64,000 bases of DNA. Source: Pseudomonas mosselii. Lineage in GTDB: Bacteria > Pseudomonadota > Gammaproteobacteria > Pseudomonadales > Pseudomonadaceae. The stretch spans positions 62,001 through 126,000 of the forward strand of contig NZ_QJRP01000006.1 in assembly GCF_003205295.1 (NCBI RefSeq), given 5' to 3'. The notes beneath the pieces are model-generated. The model was given only the letters and a program-made list of their open reading frames with translations, made no database searches and was not told the DNA's origin. This document shows, one piece after another, positions 24,835 to 36,780 of the stretch (position 1 is its first letter; each line of letters opens with the position of its first letter). Position numbers and translations under genes: made by a program.

Positions 24835-25727
24835 CCGGCCTGCTGTTGCAGCTCCCGGCGCAGCCATTGCGCCAGCTGCTCGGCGCGCCCGTCCGCGGCG
24901 CGCCGGGGCACCCACAGGGCCAACGCGGCGTGGGTCGGAGAAAAGCCCCACGGTGCAGCCAGTCGTCCGGCTTTCAGGTCGTCCGCCACCAGCGGCTGTG
25001 GCGCGATGGCAACGCCAAGGCCGGCCACCGCCGCTTCCAGCAGGTAGTACAAATGCTCGAATGCCTGGCCGTAACTCAGCGCGTCGGACTCGATACCATG
25101 TTGTTGCGCCCAGGTCGGCCAGGCCTGAGGCCTGGAGGTCGTATGGAGTACCGCCTCTCGTAGCAAAGCCACGGCCGGCGCGGCTTTCAAACGATCGAAG
25201 CCTTCGAAGTGCGGGCTCATCACCGGGCCGATCCGCTCTTCGGCGAGCACATGCACCTGCATGTCCGCCGGCCAAGGTGGCTCGGCATAGACCAGCAGGG
25301 CATCCAGCCCCGGGCGTCGTGGATCGAGATCGCCTTCGCCGGCTGACAGGTGCAGGCGCAACTCCGGCAGGTCGGCTTTCAGACGCCCGAGACGGGGAAT
25401 GAACCAGCGCGCCAGCAAGCTGCCAGAGCAGCCGAGCACAAAGGGCGCTTCGTTGGCATCGCGGGAAAGCTCGGCGCAGACGCTGCGCAAGCGGTCGAAT
25501 GCCTCGAAGCTGGCATCGCGCAGACGCACCCCGGCATCTGTGAGTTTGACGCCGCGCCCGTCCTTGACGAACAGGGCCACGCCCAGATGCTCCTCGAGCA
25601 CCTTGATCTGTCGGCTGACGGCGCCATGGGTGACGTGAAGCGCTTCGGCCGCCTGGCTGACGCTATTGAGTCGGGCGGTCGCCTCGAAGGCTCGCAGGGC
25701 GTTGAGGGGGGGAAGGTCCTGGGCCAT
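24831..25727 (-). CDS. trpI: LysR-type activator TrpI of the tryptophan synthase genes
   Basis: 298 residues. LysR N-terminal winged helix ([39 protein letters not shown]) and a substrate-binding domain. It is divergent from trpB with a 110-base shared upstream region. In fluorescent pseudomonads TrpI with indoleglycerol phosphate activates trpBA, and this arrangement is identical. Its 3' end shares the 4-base sequence CTAG with the convergent DUF883 gene. Confidence 0.95.
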   Translation of the reverse strand: MAQDLPPLNALRAFEATARLNSVSQAAEALHVTHGAVSRQIKVLEEHLGVALFVKDGRGVKLTDAGVRLRDASFEAFDRLRSVCAELSRDANEAPFVLGCSGSLLARWFIPRLGRLKADLPELRLHLSAGEGDLDPRRPGLDALLVYAEPPWPADMQVHVLAEERIGPVMSPHFEGFDRLKAAPAVALLREAVLHTTSRPQAWPTWAQQHGIESDALSYGQAFEHLYYLLEAAVAGLGVAIAPQPLVADDLKAGRLAAPWGFSPTHAALALWVPRRAADGRAEQLAQWLRRELQQQAG

Positions 25728-25837
25728 TTTACTTGTGAGTTTTCCTGACAGGTTTGCGCAATCTTATCGGTTTTCAGCCGACCGCGTCGTGGTTAGAGTA
25801 AAGCCCATCACTCATCCACTACGCCCTGGAGCGCCCC
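25728..25837. promoter_or_regulatory. trpI-trpB divergent control region
   Basis: 110 bases between the divergent starts. In P. putida and P. aeruginosa this interval carries TrpI-binding sites and both promoters. I place it by context; I do not assign the two TrpI sites by sequence. Confidence 0.7.
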
Positions 25838-27055
25838 ATGACCCAGACCCAATACCGCGCCGGCCCCGATGCCAACGGCCTGTTCGGCTCGTTCGGCGGC
25901 CGCTACGTGGCCGAAACCCTGATGCCCCTGGTGCTGGACCTGGCCCGCGAATACGAAGCCGCCAAGGCCGACCCCAAGTTCCTCGAAGAACTGGCCTACT
26001 TCCAGCGCGACTACATCGGCCGCCCCAACCCGCTGTACTTCGCCGAGCGCCTGACCGAGCACTGCGGCGGCGCGAAGATCTTCTTCAAGCGTGAAGAGCT
26101 CAACCACACCGGCGCGCACAAGGTGAACAACTGCATCGGCCAGGTGCTGCTGGCCAAGCGCATGGGCAAGAAGCGCCTGATCGCCGAGACCGGCGCCGGC
26201 ATGCACGGCGTGGCCACCGCCACCGTCGCCGCGCGCTTCGGCCTGCCCTGCGTGATCTACATGGGCGCCACCGACATCGAGCGCCAGCAGGCGAACGTGT
26301 TCCGCATGAAGCTGCTGGGCGCCGAGATCGTCCCGGTCACCGCCGGTACCGGCACGCTCAAGGACGCCATGAACGAGGCCCTGCGCGACTGGGTCACCAA
26401 CGTCGACGACACCTTCTACCTGATCGGCACCGTGGCAGGCCCTCACCCGTACCCGGCGATGGTCCGCGACTTCCAGTCGATCATCGGCAAGGAAACCCGC
26501 GCCCAGTTGCAGGAGAAGGAAGGGCGCCTGCCCGACAGCCTGATCGCCTGCGTCGGTGGCGGCTCCAACGCCATGGGTCTGTTCCACGACTTCCTCGATG
26601 ACGCCAGCGTGCAGATCATCGGCGTCGAAGCCGGCGGCCACGGCGTGCACACCGACAAACACGCGGCCAGCCTCAACGGCGGCGTGCCGGGCGTGCTGCA
26701 CGGCAACCGTACCTACCTGCTGCAGGACGACGACGGCCAGATCACCGACGCCCACTCGATCTCCGCAGGCCTGGACTACCCCGGCATCGGCCCGGAGCAT
26801 GCCTACCTGCACGAAGTGAAGCGCGTGGAGTACGTCAGCATCACCGACGACGAGGCCCTCGACGCCTTCCACGCCACCTGCCGCCTGGAAGGCATCATCC
26901 CGGCGCTGGAAAGCTCCCACGCCCTGGCCGAGGCGATCAAGCGCGCGCCGAAGCTGCCCAAGGACCACCTGATGGTGATCTGCCTGTCCGGTCGCGGCGA
27001 CAAGGACATGCAAACCGTGATGAACCACATGGCCGCCCAGGAGAAACAGGCATGA
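25838..27055 (+). CDS. trpB: Tryptophan synthase beta subunit
   Basis: 405 residues. PLP enzyme condensing indole with serine. The PLP lysine is in [16 protein letters not shown]; the phosphate-binding loop is GGGSNAMG. The N-terminal [17 protein letters not shown] is typical. ATG 25838 has CTGGAG upstream. The stop overlaps the start of trpA by 4 bases, so the two subunits are coupled. Confidence 0.98.
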   Translation: MTQTQYRAGPDANGLFGSFGGRYVAETLMPLVLDLAREYEAAKADPKFLEELAYFQRDYIGRPNPLYFAERLTEHCGGAKIFFKREELNHTGAHKVNNCIGQVLLAKRMGKKRLIAETGAGMHGVATATVAARFGLPCVIYMGATDIERQQANVFRMKLLGAEIVPVTAGTGTLKDAMNEALRDWVTNVDDTFYLIGTVAGPHPYPAMVRDFQSIIGKETRAQLQEKEGRLPDSLIACVGGGSNAMGLFHDFLDDASVQIIGVEAGGHGVHTDKHAASLNGGVPGVLHGNRTYLLQDDDGQITDAHSISAGLDYPGIGPEHAYLHEVKRVEYVSITDDEALDAFHATCRLEGIIPALESSHALAEAIKRAPKLPKDHLMVICLSGRGDKDMQTVMNHMAAQEKQA

Positions 27056-27861
27056 GCCGTCTCGAACAACGCTTCGCCGAACTCAAGGCCGAAGGCCGCT
27101 CGGCACTGGTCACCTTCGTCACCGCCGGCGACCCGGGCTACGACGCCTCGTTGCAGATCCTCAAGGGCCTGCCGGCGGCCGGTGCCGACGTGATCGAACT
27201 GGGGATGCCGTTCACCGACCCCATGGCCGACGGCGTGGCCATCCAGCTCGCCACCCTGCGCGCCCTGGAAGCCGGCCAGACCCTGGCGAAAACCCTGCAG
27301 ATGGTTCGCGAGTTCCGCACCGGCAACCAGACCACCCCGATCGTGCTGATGGGTTACTACAACCCGATCCACCGTTTCGGCGTTGCGCAGTTCGTCGCCG
27401 AGGCGAAGGAAGCCGGCGTCGATGGCCTGATCATCGTCGACCTGCCACCGGAGCACGACGCCGAACTGGCCACCCCGGCCCAGGCCGCAGGCATCGACTT
27501 CATCCGCCTGACCACCCCGACTACCGACGACGCACGCCTGCCGCGCGTGCTGGAGCGCAGCTCCGGGTTCGTCTACTACGTGTCGGTGGCGGGTGTGACC
27601 GGTGCGGGGTCGGCGACCACAGAGCATGTCACCGAGGCCATTGCGCGCCTGCGCCGGCATACCGATCTGCCGATCAGCGTTGGCTTTGGTATTCGCACGC
27701 CAGAGCAGGCCGCAGCCATTGCCCGCCTGGCCGATGGTGTGGTGGTCGGTTCGGCGCTGGTCGACAAGATCGCCCAGGCCAAGGATGCCGGCCAGGCAGT
27801 GAAGGATGTGCTGAGCCTGTGCTCGGCGTTGGCCGAAGGCGTGCGCGCCGCCCGGGCCTGA
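27052..27861 (+). CDS. trpA: Tryptophan synthase alpha subunit
   Basis: 269 residues, TIM barrel that splits indoleglycerol phosphate and channels indole to TrpB. Motifs: the catalytic glutamate in [15 protein letters not shown] with the nearby aspartate, [20 protein letters not shown], and the phosphate loop [10 protein letters not shown]. Overlaps trpB by 4 bases. Followed by a REP pair. Confidence 0.98.
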   Translation: MSRLEQRFAELKAEGRSALVTFVTAGDPGYDASLQILKGLPAAGADVIELGMPFTDPMADGVAIQLATLRALEAGQTLAKTLQMVREFRTGNQTTPIVLMGYYNPIHRFGVAQFVAEAKEAGVDGLIIVDLPPEHDAELATPAQAAGIDFIRLTTPTTDDARLPRVLERSSGFVYYVSVAGVTGAGSATTEHVTEAIARLRRHTDLPISVGFGIRTPEQAAAIARLADGVVVGSALVDKIAQAKDAGQAVKDVLSLCSALAEGVRAARA

Positions 27862-27874
27862 TCCGCGTCGCCTG

Positions 27875-27957
27875 CTTCGCGGGTAAACCCGCTCCCACAG
27901 TAATGGTGTGATCCTGAGAGTTTCACCTGACCTGTGGGAGCGGGTTTACCCGCGAAG
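27875..27957. repeat. REP pair, GGGTAAACCC type
   Basis: Inverted units CTTCGCGGGTAAACCCGCTC and GAGCGGGTTTACCCGCGAAG separated by about 35 bases. Between convergent trpA and the dioxygenase-like gene. Confidence 0.88.
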
Positions 27958-27980
27958 AGGCCCGCACAGGCAACAACGAT

Positions 27981-28313
27981 CTACTCTTTGAAAATCGACA
28001 GATCCAACGGCCTGATCGCCCCCATCCAGATCGCATGATCGCGGTGATCGGCCAGCTCATCCCCGGTTTCCGGGTGCAGGAACACCACCAGCCCCTTGCG
28101 ATACAGCGCCAGCCACGGCAGCACCACGCCAACCACCTCCGGCCCGAAGGCCAGCTGGCAGCTCCAGTCCGGGTGCGGCCCGACCGGCTTCTGGTGCATG
28201 CGCCCCATGGTCACGGGGAACAGCCGAGTCGCCTCCTCGCACAGCGCGCGGGCCTGTTCCATGGTCGATGCGTCGTAGTACACGTGGGCGTGATAGCCCT
28301 TGATCCTTTGCAC
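27981..28313 (-). CDS. DOPA 4,5-dioxygenase family protein
   Basis: 110 residues from the GTG at 28313, which has a strong CAGGAG site; the frame upstream to 28343 has no support. The family pattern is present: IKGYHAHVYYDAS at the start, FPVTMGRMHQKPVGPHPDWSCQ in the middle and VFLHPETGDELADHRDHAIWMG near the end, with the metal-binding histidines of the DOPA_dioxygen fold. The true substrate is unknown in bacteria. Confidence 0.87.
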   Translation of the reverse strand: MQRIKGYHAHVYYDASTMEQARALCEEATRLFPVTMGRMHQKPVGPHPDWSCQLAFGPEVVGVVLPWLALYRKGLVVFLHPETGDELADHRDHAIWMGAIRPLDLSIFKE

Positions 28314-28362
28314 GGTGGCTCCTGATAGCAGTAATGCGAACATCTTGAAGTCTACGCCATCC

Positions 28363-28493
28363 CTGTAGGAGCGGCCTTGCCGAGGCGTCGGACCGGTCGG
28401 AAAGGGGCGCGAAGCGGCCCCAGAATTTGCGTGATGATCACGATCGCCGGGGCTGCTGCGCAGCCCTTTCGCGACACAAGGCCGCTCCTACAG
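28363..28493. repeat. REP pair with variant arm
   Basis: The left unit is the GCCGAGGCGTCGGACCGGTC variant; the right unit is the common GCGACACAAGGCCGCTCCTA form. Between the dioxygenase-family gene and the LysR gene. Confidence 0.85.
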
Positions 28494-28503
28494 ACAGCGC
28501 CGT

Positions 28504-29403
28504 TCATCGACCACGCTCCTGCTCCAGCCAATCCACAAACCGCTGGATTAATACTCCGCGCCGTTTGCGCGGCGGCAGCACCACGTAATACCCGCGCTCC
28601 GACCGCAGACTGCCTTCCATAGGCCGACACAACAACCCTTGCTCGACCAGCCCATCAACCAGGTGTGCCCAGCCGATGGCCACCCCTTGCCCGGCAATCG
28701 CGGCCTGAATCAGCAGCGTGTAGTTATCGAATCGCAGCTGCCCGGACGGAGGTGGGCTGTCCAGGCCCAGACCGCGAAACACTCCCGCCCAATCAAACCA
28801 GCGGCTGGCCTGCTCACCCTTCAGATGCAGCAAAGGCAATCGTTGCAAAGCCACGACTGACAAGGGTTTGCTATCAGTCAGCCGCGGGCTGCAAACCGGG
28901 AAGACCTCTTCATCGAACAACCAGCGGCTCTCGCCCTGGTGAAAGCGACCATCACCAAACAGCACCGCCACATCGATGTCCGGGCGCAGCATCCCCTGGC
29001 TGCGCTCGCCGGTCACCAGGCTCACATCCACCTGTGGATAAGCCTGGTGGAAGCGCTGCAGACGCGGCATCAGCCAGAACGCGGCAAACGCGAAGTCGGT
29101 GGCCACCTGCAACACCTCACGTTGACCACGTCCGCTGGCCAAGGCAACGCCATCGTCCATGGCCAGAAGCCCTTGATGCACCTGTTCGAACAGCAACTGG
29201 CCCGCCTCGGTCAGCTCAATGCCCCGGTAGATACGATCGAACAACCGCGTCCCCAGCTGCGCCTCCAGGCGCTTGACCTGCTGGCTTACTGCCGGCTGCG
29301 TGGTGCCCAGCTCCAGGGCCGCAGCCGTGAAACCGCGTAGGCGCGCGGCGGACTCGAACACCCGCAAGGCGTCGAGGGACAGGTCGGCAAGGTGCTCAAA
29401 CAT
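28504..29403 (-). CDS. LysR-type regulator of the choline-sulfate genes
   Basis: 299 residues. N-terminal winged helix (LDALRVFESAARLRGFTAAALELGTTQPAVSQQVKRLE) and a GcvA/BetR-like effector domain. It is divergent from betC with a 109-base shared region, so it most likely regulates betC and the downstream genes in response to choline sulfate, choline or sulfur state. It contains one exact DnaA-box 9-mer at 29033-29041. Confidence 0.88.
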   Translation of the reverse strand: MFEHLADLSLDALRVFESAARLRGFTAAALELGTTQPAVSQQVKRLEAQLGTRLFDRIYRGIELTEAGQLLFEQVHQGLLAMDDGVALASGRGQREVLQVATDFAFAAFWLMPRLQRFHQAYPQVDVSLVTGERSQGMLRPDIDVAVLFGDGRFHQGESRWLFDEEVFPVCSPRLTDSKPLSVVALQRLPLLHLKGEQASRWFDWAGVFRGLGLDSPPPSGQLRFDNYTLLIQAAIAGQGVAIGWAHLVDGLVEQGLLCRPMEGSLRSERGYYVVLPPRKRRGVLIQRFVDWLEQERGR

Positions 29404-29512
29404 AAGCTTGGCTAATCCCAGTCATTGCCCGGCATGGGCTTTACCCACGTTATCCACAGCACCATGCTGGATTGCAAGCGTTCACCATAACTCCAGACGA
29501 TGGAAGGGCACC
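29404..29512. promoter_or_regulatory. LysR-betC divergent control region
   Basis: 109 bases carrying the promoters for both directions. It includes an exact TTATCCACA 9-mer at 29450-29458. A short imperfect dyad, CCCGGCATGGG, lies near 29428-29438. The LysR operator is not pinned down. Confidence 0.55.
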
Positions 29513-31030
29513 ATGAAGCAACCCAACATCCTGTTCATCATGGCCGACCAGATGGCCGCGCCGCTGCTGCCAATCTACAACCCGTCGCCGATCAGGATGC
29601 CCAATCTCGCGCGCCTCGCCGAGCAGGCCGTGGTGTTCGACTCCGCCTATTGCAACAGCCCGTTGTGCGCCCCGTCGCGCTTCACCCTGGTCAGCGGCCA
29701 GTTGCCCAGCCGCATCGGCGCATACGACAACGCCGCCGACTTCCCCGCCGATATTCCGACCTACGCCCATTACCTGCGCCGCCTCGGCTACCGCACCGCA
29801 CTGTCGGGCAAGATGCACTTCTGCGGCCCGGATCAACTGCATGGCTATGAGCAAAGACTGACCAGCGACATCTACCCGGCCGATTACGGCTGGGCGGTGA
29901 ACTGGGATGCCCCCGACGAACGCCCGAGCTGGTACCACAACATGTCATCGGTGTTGCAGGCTGGCCCCTGCGTGCGCACCAATCAGCTGGATTTCGACGA
30001 GGAAGTGGTATTCAAGGCGCGCCAGTACCTCTACGACCATGTGCGCGAAGATGATGGCAGGCCGTTCTGCCTGACCGTATCGATGACCCACCCGCACGAC
30101 CCGTACACCATCCCCAAACGCTACTGGGATCTCTACGAGGCTGTGGATGTCCCGCTGCCACGCGACGAGATTGCCCAGGGCCAGCAAGACCCTCACTCGC
30201 AACGCCTGCTCAAGGTCTACGACCTTTGGGACAAGCCGCTGCCTGTGGCCAAGGTCCGCGATGCCCGCCGCGCCTACTTCGGCGCTTGCAGCTACATCGA
30301 CGACAACATCGGTCAGCTCCTGCAGACACTGGAAGACTGCGACCTCGCAGACAACACCCTGATCGTGTTCTCCGGCGACCATGGCGACATGCTTGGCGAG
30401 CGGGGACTCTGGTACAAGATGCACTGGTTCGAGATGTCGGCGCGGGTGCCGTTATTGATCCACGCACCCAAGCACTTCGCTCCAGCGCGAATCAGCGCCA
30501 GCGTCTCCACCTGCGACTTGCTACCGACCCTGGTCGAGTTGGCCGGCGGTGCTGTGGATAAAGACCTGCACCTGGACGGCCGCTCGCTGCTCGGCCACCT
30601 GCAAGGGCAGGGGGGCCATGATGAGGTGATCGGCGAGTACATGGCCGAAGGCACCGTCGGCCCGTTGATGATGATCCGTCGCGGCGCATACAAGTTCGTG
30701 TACAGCGAGGACGACCCCTGTTTACTCTACGACCTGAGCCGCGACCCGCACGAGCGGGAGAACCTCACCGGCAGCCCGGAGCATCAGGCGCTGCTGCAGG
30801 CATTTGTCGATGAAGCACGCCAGCGCTGGGATATCCCCAGCCTGCGCCAGCAGGTGCTGGCCAGCCAGCGCCGCCGCCGCCTGGTGGCCGAGGCGCTGGC
30901 CATCGGCACGCTGAAAAGCTGGGACCACCAACCATTGGTGGATGCCAGCCAACAGTACATGCGCAACCACATCGATCTCGACGACCTCGAGCGCAAGGCA
31001 CGTTATCCACAGCCCGCACCCCTGGATTGA
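29513..31030 (+). CDS. betC: Choline-sulfatase
   Basis: 505 residues. Type I sulfatase hydrolysing choline-O-sulfate to choline and sulfate. The formylglycine motif is C52-A-P54-S-R56. Metal-site residues are seen in FIMADQM, and the conserved FSGDHGDMLGERGLWYKMHWFEMSARVPL is present. The C-terminal choline-sulfatase extension (WDIPSLRQQVLASQRRRRLV) distinguishes it from arylsulfatases. ATG 29513 has GGAAGGG. No signal peptide, so cytoplasmic; choline sulfate must be imported first, which fits the two downstream transport genes. Confidence 0.95.
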   Translation: MKQPNILFIMADQMAAPLLPIYNPSPIRMPNLARLAEQAVVFDSAYCNSPLCAPSRFTLVSGQLPSRIGAYDNAADFPADIPTYAHYLRRLGYRTALSGKMHFCGPDQLHGYEQRLTSDIYPADYGWAVNWDAPDERPSWYHNMSSVLQAGPCVRTNQLDFDEEVVFKARQYLYDHVREDDGRPFCLTVSMTHPHDPYTIPKRYWDLYEAVDVPLPRDEIAQGQQDPHSQRLLKVYDLWDKPLPVAKVRDARRAYFGACSYIDDNIGQLLQTLEDCDLADNTLIVFSGDHGDMLGERGLWYKMHWFEMSARVPLLIHAPKHFAPARISASVSTCDLLPTLVELAGGAVDKDLHLDGRSLLGHLQGQGGHDEVIGEYMAEGTVGPLMMIRRGAYKFVYSEDDPCLLYDLSRDPHERENLTGSPEHQALLQAFVDEARQRWDIPSLRQQVLASQRRRRLVAEALAIGTLKSWDHQPLVDASQQYMRNHIDLDDLERKARYPQPAPLD

Positions 31031-31044
31031 GAAGAGAGGCCGCC

Positions 31045-31968
31045 ATGCAGAAGTTCTCCACCGCCGTGCTCGCCCTGGCCCTGGGCCTGGGCACGGCCCA
31101 CGCCGCCGACGGCGACGCGCAATGCAACACCGTGAAACTGGCCGACCCCGGCTGGAGCGATATCGCCAGCACCAACGCCATCGCCCGCCTGCTCCTGGAA
31201 AGCCTGGGTTACCAGGTGAAGATCGACAGCCTGGCCGTGCCGATCATCTACGGCGGCCTCAAGGATGGTCGGGTGGATGCCTTCCTCGGCAACTGGATGC
31301 CGGCGCAGCAGGGTTTTCATGACAAGTTCATCGCCAATGGCGACGTGCAGCAGCTGGCGCGCAACCTGGAGGGCACCGAGTTCACCCTGGCGGTGCCCGA
31401 TTATGTGTGGGAGGCCGGCGTGAAGGACTTCGCCGACCTGCACAAGTACGCCGACAAGTTCGACAAGAAGCTCTACGGCATCGGCTCCGGAGCGCCGGCC
31501 AACCTGTCGCTGAAGGAGATCATCGACAAGAACGACTTCGAGCTCGGCCAGTGGAAACTGGTCGAGTCCAGCGAGCAGGCGATGCTGGCCCAGGTGGACC
31601 GGGCGGTGAAGAAACAGCAGTTCATCACCTTCCTCGGCTGGACGCCGCACCCGATGAACGTGAAGTTGAAGATGCATTACCTCACGGGTGGCGAAAAATG
31701 GTTTGGCAGCAAAGGCGATGTGTACACGCTGACCCGCAAGGGATATCCACAGGCTTGTCCGAATGCGGCGAAGTTGCTGGGCAACCTGACGTTCACGCTG
31801 GATATGGAGAACAGCATCATGGCCGAGGTTGTGGACAAGAAGGTGAGCTTTGATGAGGCAGCCAGGGGCTGGGTGAAGGCCCATCCACATGTGCTGAATG
31901 CCTGGCTCGCAGGGGTGACCACCAAAGCTGGTGGGGATGCAGCAGAAATGGTCAAAGCCAAACTGTGA
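31045..31968 (+). CDS. choX: Choline ABC transporter substrate-binding protein (orphan)
   Basis: 307 residues. Signal peptide (MQKFSTAVLALALGLGTAHAA). OpuAC-type fold with the aromatic residues expected for a quaternary-amine cage: W in LADPGW, W in FLGNWMP, Y/W in VPDYVW, W in FLGWTPHPMN. No permease or ATPase gene is adjacent; pseudomonads are known to use orphan binding proteins that share one CbcWV core, so this may feed that system. Fourteen bases after betC, so cotranscribed. Confidence 0.9.
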   Translation: MQKFSTAVLALALGLGTAHAADGDAQCNTVKLADPGWSDIASTNAIARLLLESLGYQVKIDSLAVPIIYGGLKDGRVDAFLGNWMPAQQGFHDKFIANGDVQQLARNLEGTEFTLAVPDYVWEAGVKDFADLHKYADKFDKKLYGIGSGAPANLSLKEIIDKNDFELGQWKLVESSEQAMLAQVDRAVKKQQFITFLGWTPHPMNVKLKMHYLTGGEKWFGSKGDVYTLTRKGYPQACPNAAKLLGNLTFTLDMENSIMAEVVDKKVSFDEAARGWVKAHPHVLNAWLAGVTTKAGGDAAEMVKAKL

Positions 31969-31986
31969 TTTTTGTCTGTTAGGCTG

Positions 31987-32085
31987 CTGGGGCCGCTTTG
32001 CGGCCCTTTCGCGACACAAGGCCGCTCCCACAGGGATTCGCGCTCTTCTGTGTCGCGAAACGAGGGCAAAGCCCTCGCCAGCGAT
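31987..32085. repeat. REP pair, decayed right arm
   Basis: The left unit is the common class (GGCCGCTTTGCGGCCCTTTC...). The right unit keeps TGTGTCGCGAAACGAGGGC with a GAGGGCAAAGCCCTC stem but has lost the AGGAGCGGCCT part. The same CGAGGGC...GCCCTCG subtype is seen at 37430. It lies inside the choline-sulfate gene row. Confidence 0.75.
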
Positions 32086-32103
32086 ATTGAACAGGAATGA
32101 CGC

Positions 32104-33669
32104 ATGCCTCGTCTCCACCACCTGCTGCCCTTCCTCTCCTGGCTCCCCCGCCAATCGGGCCGAAGCCTGTGCCAGGACCTGCTGGTGGGCCTGAGCGGCG
32201 CCATCCTCGCCCTGCCGCAATCAATCGCCTACGCCCTGATTGCCGGCCTGCCCGCCGAATACGGCCTGTACGCCGCCATCGTGCCGGTGCTGGTGGCCTG
32301 CCTGTGGGGCTCGTCCTGGCACCTGATCTGCGGCCCTACCGCCGCCATCTCCATTGTCCTCTACGCCAGCATCAGCCCACTGGCCGTGGCCGGCAGCGCC
32401 GACTACGTGACCCTGGTGCTGCTGCTGACCTTCCTCGGCGGCGTCTTCCAACTCTTGCTGGGGCTGCTGCGCTTCGGCGCACTGGTCAACTTCGTCTCCC
32501 ATTCGGTGGTGCTGGGCTTCACCCTCGGTGCCGCCGTCGTCATCGCCTTGGGACAACTGCCCAACCTGCTGGGCCTGGACCTGCCAAGCCAGGCCACGGC
32601 TCTGAAGACCGTGCAGGAACTGGCTGGCCATATGGGCGAGGTGGACATGCCTTCGCTGGTCCTGGGACTGGGCACCCTGGTGATTGGCGGGGTGCTGAAG
32701 CTTTGGCGTCCACGCTGGCCGAGCCTGTTGATAAGTCTGCTGCTGGTGAGCCTGGTGGCCTGGCTGTTGCCCGGTATGTTCGACCATGTGCCGCGCGTGC
32801 CCGCTTTCATCGGCCAGTTGCCACCGCTCAGCCCACTGCCGTTACTCGATGTGGAACTGATGCTGCGCCTGCTGCCCAGCGCCGTGGCCATCGGCATGCT
32901 TGGGCTGGTCACCAGCCTGTCCATCGCTCGTTCACTGTCGGCACGTTCCGAGCAACTGATCGACGCCAACCAGGACATCCGTGCCCAGGGCCTGTCGAAC
33001 ATCGTGGGGGCATTCTTCTCCGGCTACCTGTCCTCTGGCTCCTTCACCCGCTCCGGGCTCAGTTACGACGCGGGTGCTCGCTCACCGTTGGCCGGGGTGT
33101 TCTCGGCGCTGTGGGTGGCGCTGTTCGCGGTGGTGGGGGCCAGGCTGATCGCCCATCTGCCGATCCCGGCCATGGCGGGCAGCATCCTGCTGATCTGCTG
33201 GGGGCTGGTAGACCATCGCGGCATCCGTGCGCTGTTCCGGGTCAGCCGCTCGGAATTCCTGGTCATGGCGCTGACTGCCGCCGCGACGTTGCTGCTGGAG
33301 CTGCAGACGGCGATCTACGCCGGGGTACTGGCGTCGCTGTTCTTCTACCTCAAACGCACTTCGCGGCCACGGGTACAGCAGAGCCGGGAAGGGGAGGCGG
33401 ACGTGTTACGGGTGGGAGGTTCGATCTTCTTTGGCGCGACGCATTACCTGCAGGTGCGCTTGCAGCGCTGCCAGGGGCCGCATGTGGTGATCGATGCGCG
33501 GCAGGTGAACTTCATCGATTATTCGGGTGTGGATATGTTGCACCGCGAGGCGCGGCGGTTAATTAGAGTTGGCGGGAGCCTGACGTTGCAGCGAGCAAGG
33601 CCACAGGTGGTCGAGGAGCTACAGAAGCTGGAGGGAGTGGAGCAGTGTCCGATCCGGTTCGATGATTGA
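32104..33669 (+). CDS. SulP-family transporter with STAS domain, choline-sulfate locus
   Basis: 521 residues. SulP permease: N-terminal DLLVGLSGAILALPQSIAYALIAGLPAEYGLYAAIVP is the classic SulP signature; 10-14 helices; C-terminal STAS domain (about 400-515; VIDARQVNFIDYSGVDML). In line with betC and the choline-binding protein, and separated only by a REP pair. It may import choline sulfate or export/import sulfate released by BetC; which of these is not visible from sequence. Different branch from the SulP at 11057-12592. Confidence 0.88.
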   Translation: MPRLHHLLPFLSWLPRQSGRSLCQDLLVGLSGAILALPQSIAYALIAGLPAEYGLYAAIVPVLVACLWGSSWHLICGPTAAISIVLYASISPLAVAGSADYVTLVLLLTFLGGVFQLLLGLLRFGALVNFVSHSVVLGFTLGAAVVIALGQLPNLLGLDLPSQATALKTVQELAGHMGEVDMPSLVLGLGTLVIGGVLKLWRPRWPSLLISLLLVSLVAWLLPGMFDHVPRVPAFIGQLPPLSPLPLLDVELMLRLLPSAVAIGMLGLVTSLSIARSLSARSEQLIDANQDIRAQGLSNIVGAFFSGYLSSGSFTRSGLSYDAGARSPLAGVFSALWVALFAVVGARLIAHLPIPAMAGSILLICWGLVDHRGIRALFRVSRSEFLVMALTAAATLLLELQTAIYAGVLASLFFYLKRTSRPRVQQSREGEADVLRVGGSIFFGATHYLQVRLQRCQGPHVVIDARQVNFIDYSGVDMLHREARRLIRVGGSLTLQRARPQVVEELQKLEGVEQCPIRFDD

Positions 33670-33681
33670 CCTTTTAGATCC

Positions 33682-33787
33682 TGGGGCTGCTTTGCAGCCC
33701 TTTCGCGGTACAAGGCCGCTCCTACAGGGGACCGCGCACTCTTGTAGGAGCGGCCTTGTGCCGCGAAAGGGCCGCAAAGCGGCCCCG
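33682..33787. repeat. REP pair (inverted)
   Basis: Two inverted common-type REP units (TTTCGCGGTACAAGGCCGCT and GTAGGAGCGGCCTTGTGCCG). Between convergent SulP and aroE genes. Confidence 0.87.
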
Positions 33788-33793
33788 GCGATA

Positions 33794-34618
33794 TCAGGCC
33801 CGAGCCAACTGCCTACGCAGCTCATCCAGCACCGGCCCAGTCTCCGGCCGAACCCCCCGCCAGATAAAGAACGCCTCAGCCGCCTGCTCGGCCAGCATCC
33901 CCAGCCCATCCAGCGCCTTGGCCGCACCCAGCCTGCTGGCCCACTGGCAGAACGGCGTCGGCTCCTTCCCATACATCATGTCGTAGCAAACGGTGCGCCC
34001 CGCTTCGACCAGGCTGTCGGCAATCGGCGGCAGCTCGCCGGACAAGCTCGCCGAGGTGGCATTGATGATCACGTCCACCGGCTCCTGCAACCAGCTGAAA
34101 CCACTGGCCACCACCGGGCCCAACTCATCGAATTCGCGCGCCAGCTGCTCGGCCTTTTCCACGGTGCGGTTGGCAATCACCAGCGATTGCGGCTTGTGCG
34201 CCAAGATAGGCTCCAGCACACCCCGAACAGCACCGCCAGCGCCAAGGATAAGGATGCGCTTGCCAGCCAGGGTTACCCCGGCATTCACTGTCAGGTCCCG
34301 CACCAGCCCTGCGCCGTCGGTGTTGTCGCCCTGCAACGTACCATCGGCCAGCTTGGTCAAGGTGTTCACCGCGCCGGCGCGCTGGGCACGCGGGGTGAGG
34401 CTGTCGCACAGGCGATAGGCCTCTTCCTTGAACGGCACGGTGACATTGGCACCGCTGCCTTGCTTGAAGAAGCCTGTGGCGCAGTCGCTGAACTCGTCCA
34501 GCGGCGCCAGCAGGGTGGCGTACTCCAGGTCCTGGCCGGTCTGGTCGGCGAACAGGCGGTGGATCAGCGGCGACTTGCTGTGGCCGATGGGGTTGCCGAA
34601 TACGACGTACTGGTCCAT
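33794..34618 (-). CDS. aroE: Shikimate dehydrogenase
   Basis: 274 residues. NADP-dependent step of the shikimate pathway. Substrate-binding SKSPLIH and the catalytic lysine in [10 protein letters not shown] are visible, as is the Rossmann glycine loop [11 protein letters not shown] and the NADP-selecting NRT. ATG 34618 has GGAG upstream and is preferred over an in-frame ATG 21 bases further out. Upstream hemF reads in the same direction with a 25-base gap that contains a DnaA-box 9-mer. Confidence 0.97.
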   Translation of the reverse strand: MDQYVVFGNPIGHSKSPLIHRLFADQTGQDLEYATLLAPLDEFSDCATGFFKQGSGANVTVPFKEEAYRLCDSLTPRAQRAGAVNTLTKLADGTLQGDNTDGAGLVRDLTVNAGVTLAGKRILILGAGGAVRGVLEPILAHKPQSLVIANRTVEKAEQLAREFDELGPVVASGFSWLQEPVDVIINATSASLSGELPPIADSLVEAGRTVCYDMMYGKEPTPFCQWASRLGAAKALDGLGMLAEQAAEAFFIWRGVRPETGPVLDELRRQLARA

Positions 34619-34643
34619 GAGGGCTCCTCGGTTATCCACAGGC

Positions 34644-36771
<2,128 letters not shown>

Positions 36772-36780
36772 TGCGTCAGC

